NCBI GenBank assembly: GCA_021770245.1
Contig: JAETRI010000037.1
Span: 1-64,000, forward strand
DNA: 64,000 bases
From: Lachnospiraceae bacterium
Lineage (GTDB): Bacteria; Bacillota; Clostridia; Lachnospirales; Lachnospiraceae
Direction of reading: 5' to 3'
Below the pieces are notes generated by a model that was given only the letters and a program-made list of their open reading frames with translations, did not search any database and had not been told where the DNA came from. The position numbers were made by a program, and so were the translations under genes. This document shows, in pieces, positions 62,437-64,000 of this stretch; within the stretch, counting starts at the first letter, position 1, and each line of letters starts with the position of its first letter.

Positions 62437-63861
62437 CTATGTGGTTCCCACGAGAAGGGTGGATTTTCCGCCGGATTTGGTGAGTTCCATGGGATCCGTT
62501 CCCAGCTCACGGGTAATGAGCTCCATGACCTTGGGAGAACAGAAGCCGGCCTGACAGCGTCCCATACCCGCGCGGGTACGTCGTTTTACGCCGTCCAGGG
62601 ATTTGGCTCCCAGGGGACGTCTCAAGGCATTTACAATCTCGCCTTCGGTGACCGTTTCACAGCGGCAGATAATATTGCCGTAGGCCGGATCCCGGGCGAT
62701 GAGGGCGGCGATTTCTTCCGGGGTGCTTTCCGCCACGCAGGGGATGTCCTTTCTGGTGGAACTAAAATCGTCCTTGGCCCGGGCGCCGAGTTTATCCGCG
62801 ATCTGTTGGGCGAGGGTTTCGCCGATGGCGGGCGCGCTGGACAGGCCGGGGGAATCGATCCCCGCTGCGTTGAAGAAGCCGGGCGCATCCTGCGCTTCGC
62901 CCAGGATGAAATCTTCCCCGTCCTCGCAGGCGCGCAGGCCGGCAAAGGAGGTAATGGCCATGTGGAGAGGGACGTTTCCGGCGGAGAGCCTGGCTTTTTC
63001 GGCGACCTGGGCCAGACCCCGGGAAGTGGTATTTACCCCTTCCTTATCTTCGATGTCCTCGGCGGTAGGCCCGGCCAGGAGATTGCCGTGGACGGTGGGC
63101 GTGATAAGGATCCCCTTTCCGAGTTTGGTGGGCTGCTGGAAAACGGTATGGGAAACAAAATCCCCTGCCTTTTTATCCATGAGGATATATTCTCCACGCC
63201 TGGGCGTAATGTGGATTTTGTGTGCGCTCACCATATTGTTGAAGGCGTCGGCATAGACTCCGGCCGCATTGACTACAATGCGGGTCTCGTAGACGGCATT
63301 CGGTGTGGAGAGGCGGTAGCCTCCCTCTATAGGAGCGATATCGGTAACGGGGGTATTGAAACTAAATTCCGCCCCGTTTTCAAAGGCGTTTTCCGCCAGG
63401 GCAATGGTCATTTTAAAAGGGCAGACGATCCCGCCGGTGGGCGCATACAGAAGAGCCGTTACATCGCGGGAAAGGTTCGGCTCCAGGCGGAACATCTCTT
63501 CCCCTTTGACGATTCGCAGAGAGGGAACCCCGTTGGCAATTCCTCTTTGATAAAGCTCCTCCAGAGCGGGAATCCCTTCTTCGGAAAAGCACAGAACCAG
63601 GGAACCGTTCCTTTTAAAAGGAAAGTCCAGATCTTTGGAAAGCCGTTCCATTTTTTCGTTTCCCAGGACGTTCATTTTAGCCTTCTGCGTGCCCGGCAGG
63701 GCATCGTATCCGGCATGGACGATGGCGCTGTTCGCTTTGGAAGTGCCGCAGCATACGTCCTCCTCCCGCTCGAGAACCGCCAGCTTCAGGGAAAACCGTG
63801 ACAGTTCCCGGGCGATGGCGCAGCCGGTGACCCCTGCGCCGATCACAATTACATCATACAT
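62437..63861 (-). CDS. GlpA-like FAD-dependent dehydrogenase with [2Fe-2S] BFD-type tail
   Basis: A 474-residue flavoprotein of the glycerol-3-phosphate dehydrogenase/DAO family. It has the N-terminal Rossmann motif VIGAGVTGCAIARELS, then CCGTSKANSAIVHAGYD and the ITPRRGEYILMDK substrate-domain stretch. The C-terminal 80 residues hold Cys in CRCETVTEGE and GRCQAGFCSP, the BFD-like 2Fe-2S binding domain. It probably oxidises glycerol-3-phosphate to dihydroxyacetone phosphate. The start at 63861 follows GGAGG. First gene of the cluster in this window; its promoter region reaches the window edge. Confidence 0.88.
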   Translation of the reverse strand: MYDVIVIGAGVTGCAIARELSRFSLKLAVLEREEDVCCGTSKANSAIVHAGYDALPGTQKAKMNVLGNEKMERLSKDLDFPFKRNGSLVLCFSEEGIPALEELYQRGIANGVPSLRIVKGEEMFRLEPNLSRDVTALLYAPTGGIVCPFKMTIALAENAFENGAEFSFNTPVTDIAPIEGGYRLSTPNAVYETRIVVNAAGVYADAFNNMVSAHKIHITPRRGEYILMDKKAGDFVSHTVFQQPTKLGKGILITPTVHGNLLAGPTAEDIEDKEGVNTTSRGLAQVAEKARLSAGNVPLHMAITSFAGLRACEDGEDFILGEAQDAPGFFNAAGIDSPGLSSAPAIGETLAQQIADKLGARAKDDFSSTRKDIPCVAESTPEEIAALIARDPAYGNIICRCETVTEGEIVNALRRPLGAKSLDGVKRRTRAGMGRCQAGFCSPKVMELITRELGTDPMELTKSGGKSTLLVGTT

Positions 63862-64000
63862 ATCACTACCTCCATTCCGCCCCCTTCGGGCTGCGTGCGG
63901 CCGTCCCGGCGGATGGCCCCGCCGGCAGACAGGCCGGATATAAAAGAAAAAGACATACAAAATACATGCCTTTACGGCATGGATATTTGCTGTCTCTTTT
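63862..64000 (-). other. Upstream region of the GlpA-like gene, cut by the window edge
   Basis: 139 bases without a gene. On the minus strand they hold a catgcc/ggcatg hairpin (63965-63981) and further G+C-rich inverted repeats before GGAGGTAGTGATATG. Nothing else is supported. Confidence 0.4.

Overview
The window reads as a chromosomal stretch of a Gram-positive anaerobe, most likely a gut Lachnospiraceae-type Clostridium. This is inferred from moderate-high G+C, Shine-Dalgarno-driven starts, sigma-A promoters (TTGACA-N17-TATAAT type), uronate and N-acetylmannosamine sugar catabolism, an Mrp/Mbh-type membrane antiporter operon, FloA/NfeD, YfhO and LytTR regulation. I see no phage, transposase, CRISPR or rRNA genes. 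One tRNA (Pro, CGG) is present.

Layout. 1-2.6 kb: the end of a giant palindromic repeat, an MFS transporter and a secreted nuclease. 2.6-10.8 kb: a carbohydrate island. A GH172 glycosidase diverges from araB-like kinase, uxaA, uxaB, eda and kdgK, which together take tagaturonate to pyruvate plus glyceraldehyde-3-phosphate. 10.8-20.2 kb: housekeeping and peptide metabolism (LOR/YxjI protein, HIT protein, oligoendopeptidase F, DEDD exonuclease, M20 amidohydrolase with YfcC transporter, D,D-carboxypeptidase). 20.4-29.8 kb: trmB followed by an envelope-glycan cluster (GT39-like, YfhO, GH20-like, SGNH esterase, O-acyltransferase). 29.9-39.6 kb: thioredoxin, then a ten-gene Mrp/Mbh-like cation/proton antiporter operon in which mrpD carries an internal deletion and frameshift. 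39.7-45.2 kb (minus strand): a second giant palindrome, a membrane Ser/Thr kinase with C-terminal leucine-rich repeats that is frameshifted in an A9 run, a secreted protein, a small helix-turn-helix protein and an acyltransferase. 45.6-51.1 kb: nanE-nanK, tRNA-Pro, gamma-carbonic anhydrase, an AlkD-like and an OGG-like DNA repair glycosylase, and RlmI-like methyltransferase. 51.2-59.5 kb: LacZ, M42 peptidase, then sensor kinase, NfeD, FloA and LytTR regulator. 59.6-64 kb (minus strand): a glycerol-3-phosphate oxidation-type cluster (GlpA-like, FAD oxidoreductase, DUF1667, HAD phosphatase).

The most unusual signal is not a protein gene. Many genes are preceded, just upstream of the ribosome-binding site, by short hairpins that fall into at least three recurring sequence families. 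Their stems stay paired although their bases differ, and several stand in tandem. They lack U-tracts, so they do not look like terminators. One family keeps a fixed 34-nt distance to ATG in three copies; the copy embedded inside an acyltransferase gene has lost stem pairing. A second, larger-scale repeat family consists of long perfect palindromes (up to 70-bp arms) whose two copies differ in sequence but each remain self-complementary. Other points are the deleted mrpD, the A9 frameshift in the kinase, and a 9-bp direct repeat flanking a palindrome across a stop codon.
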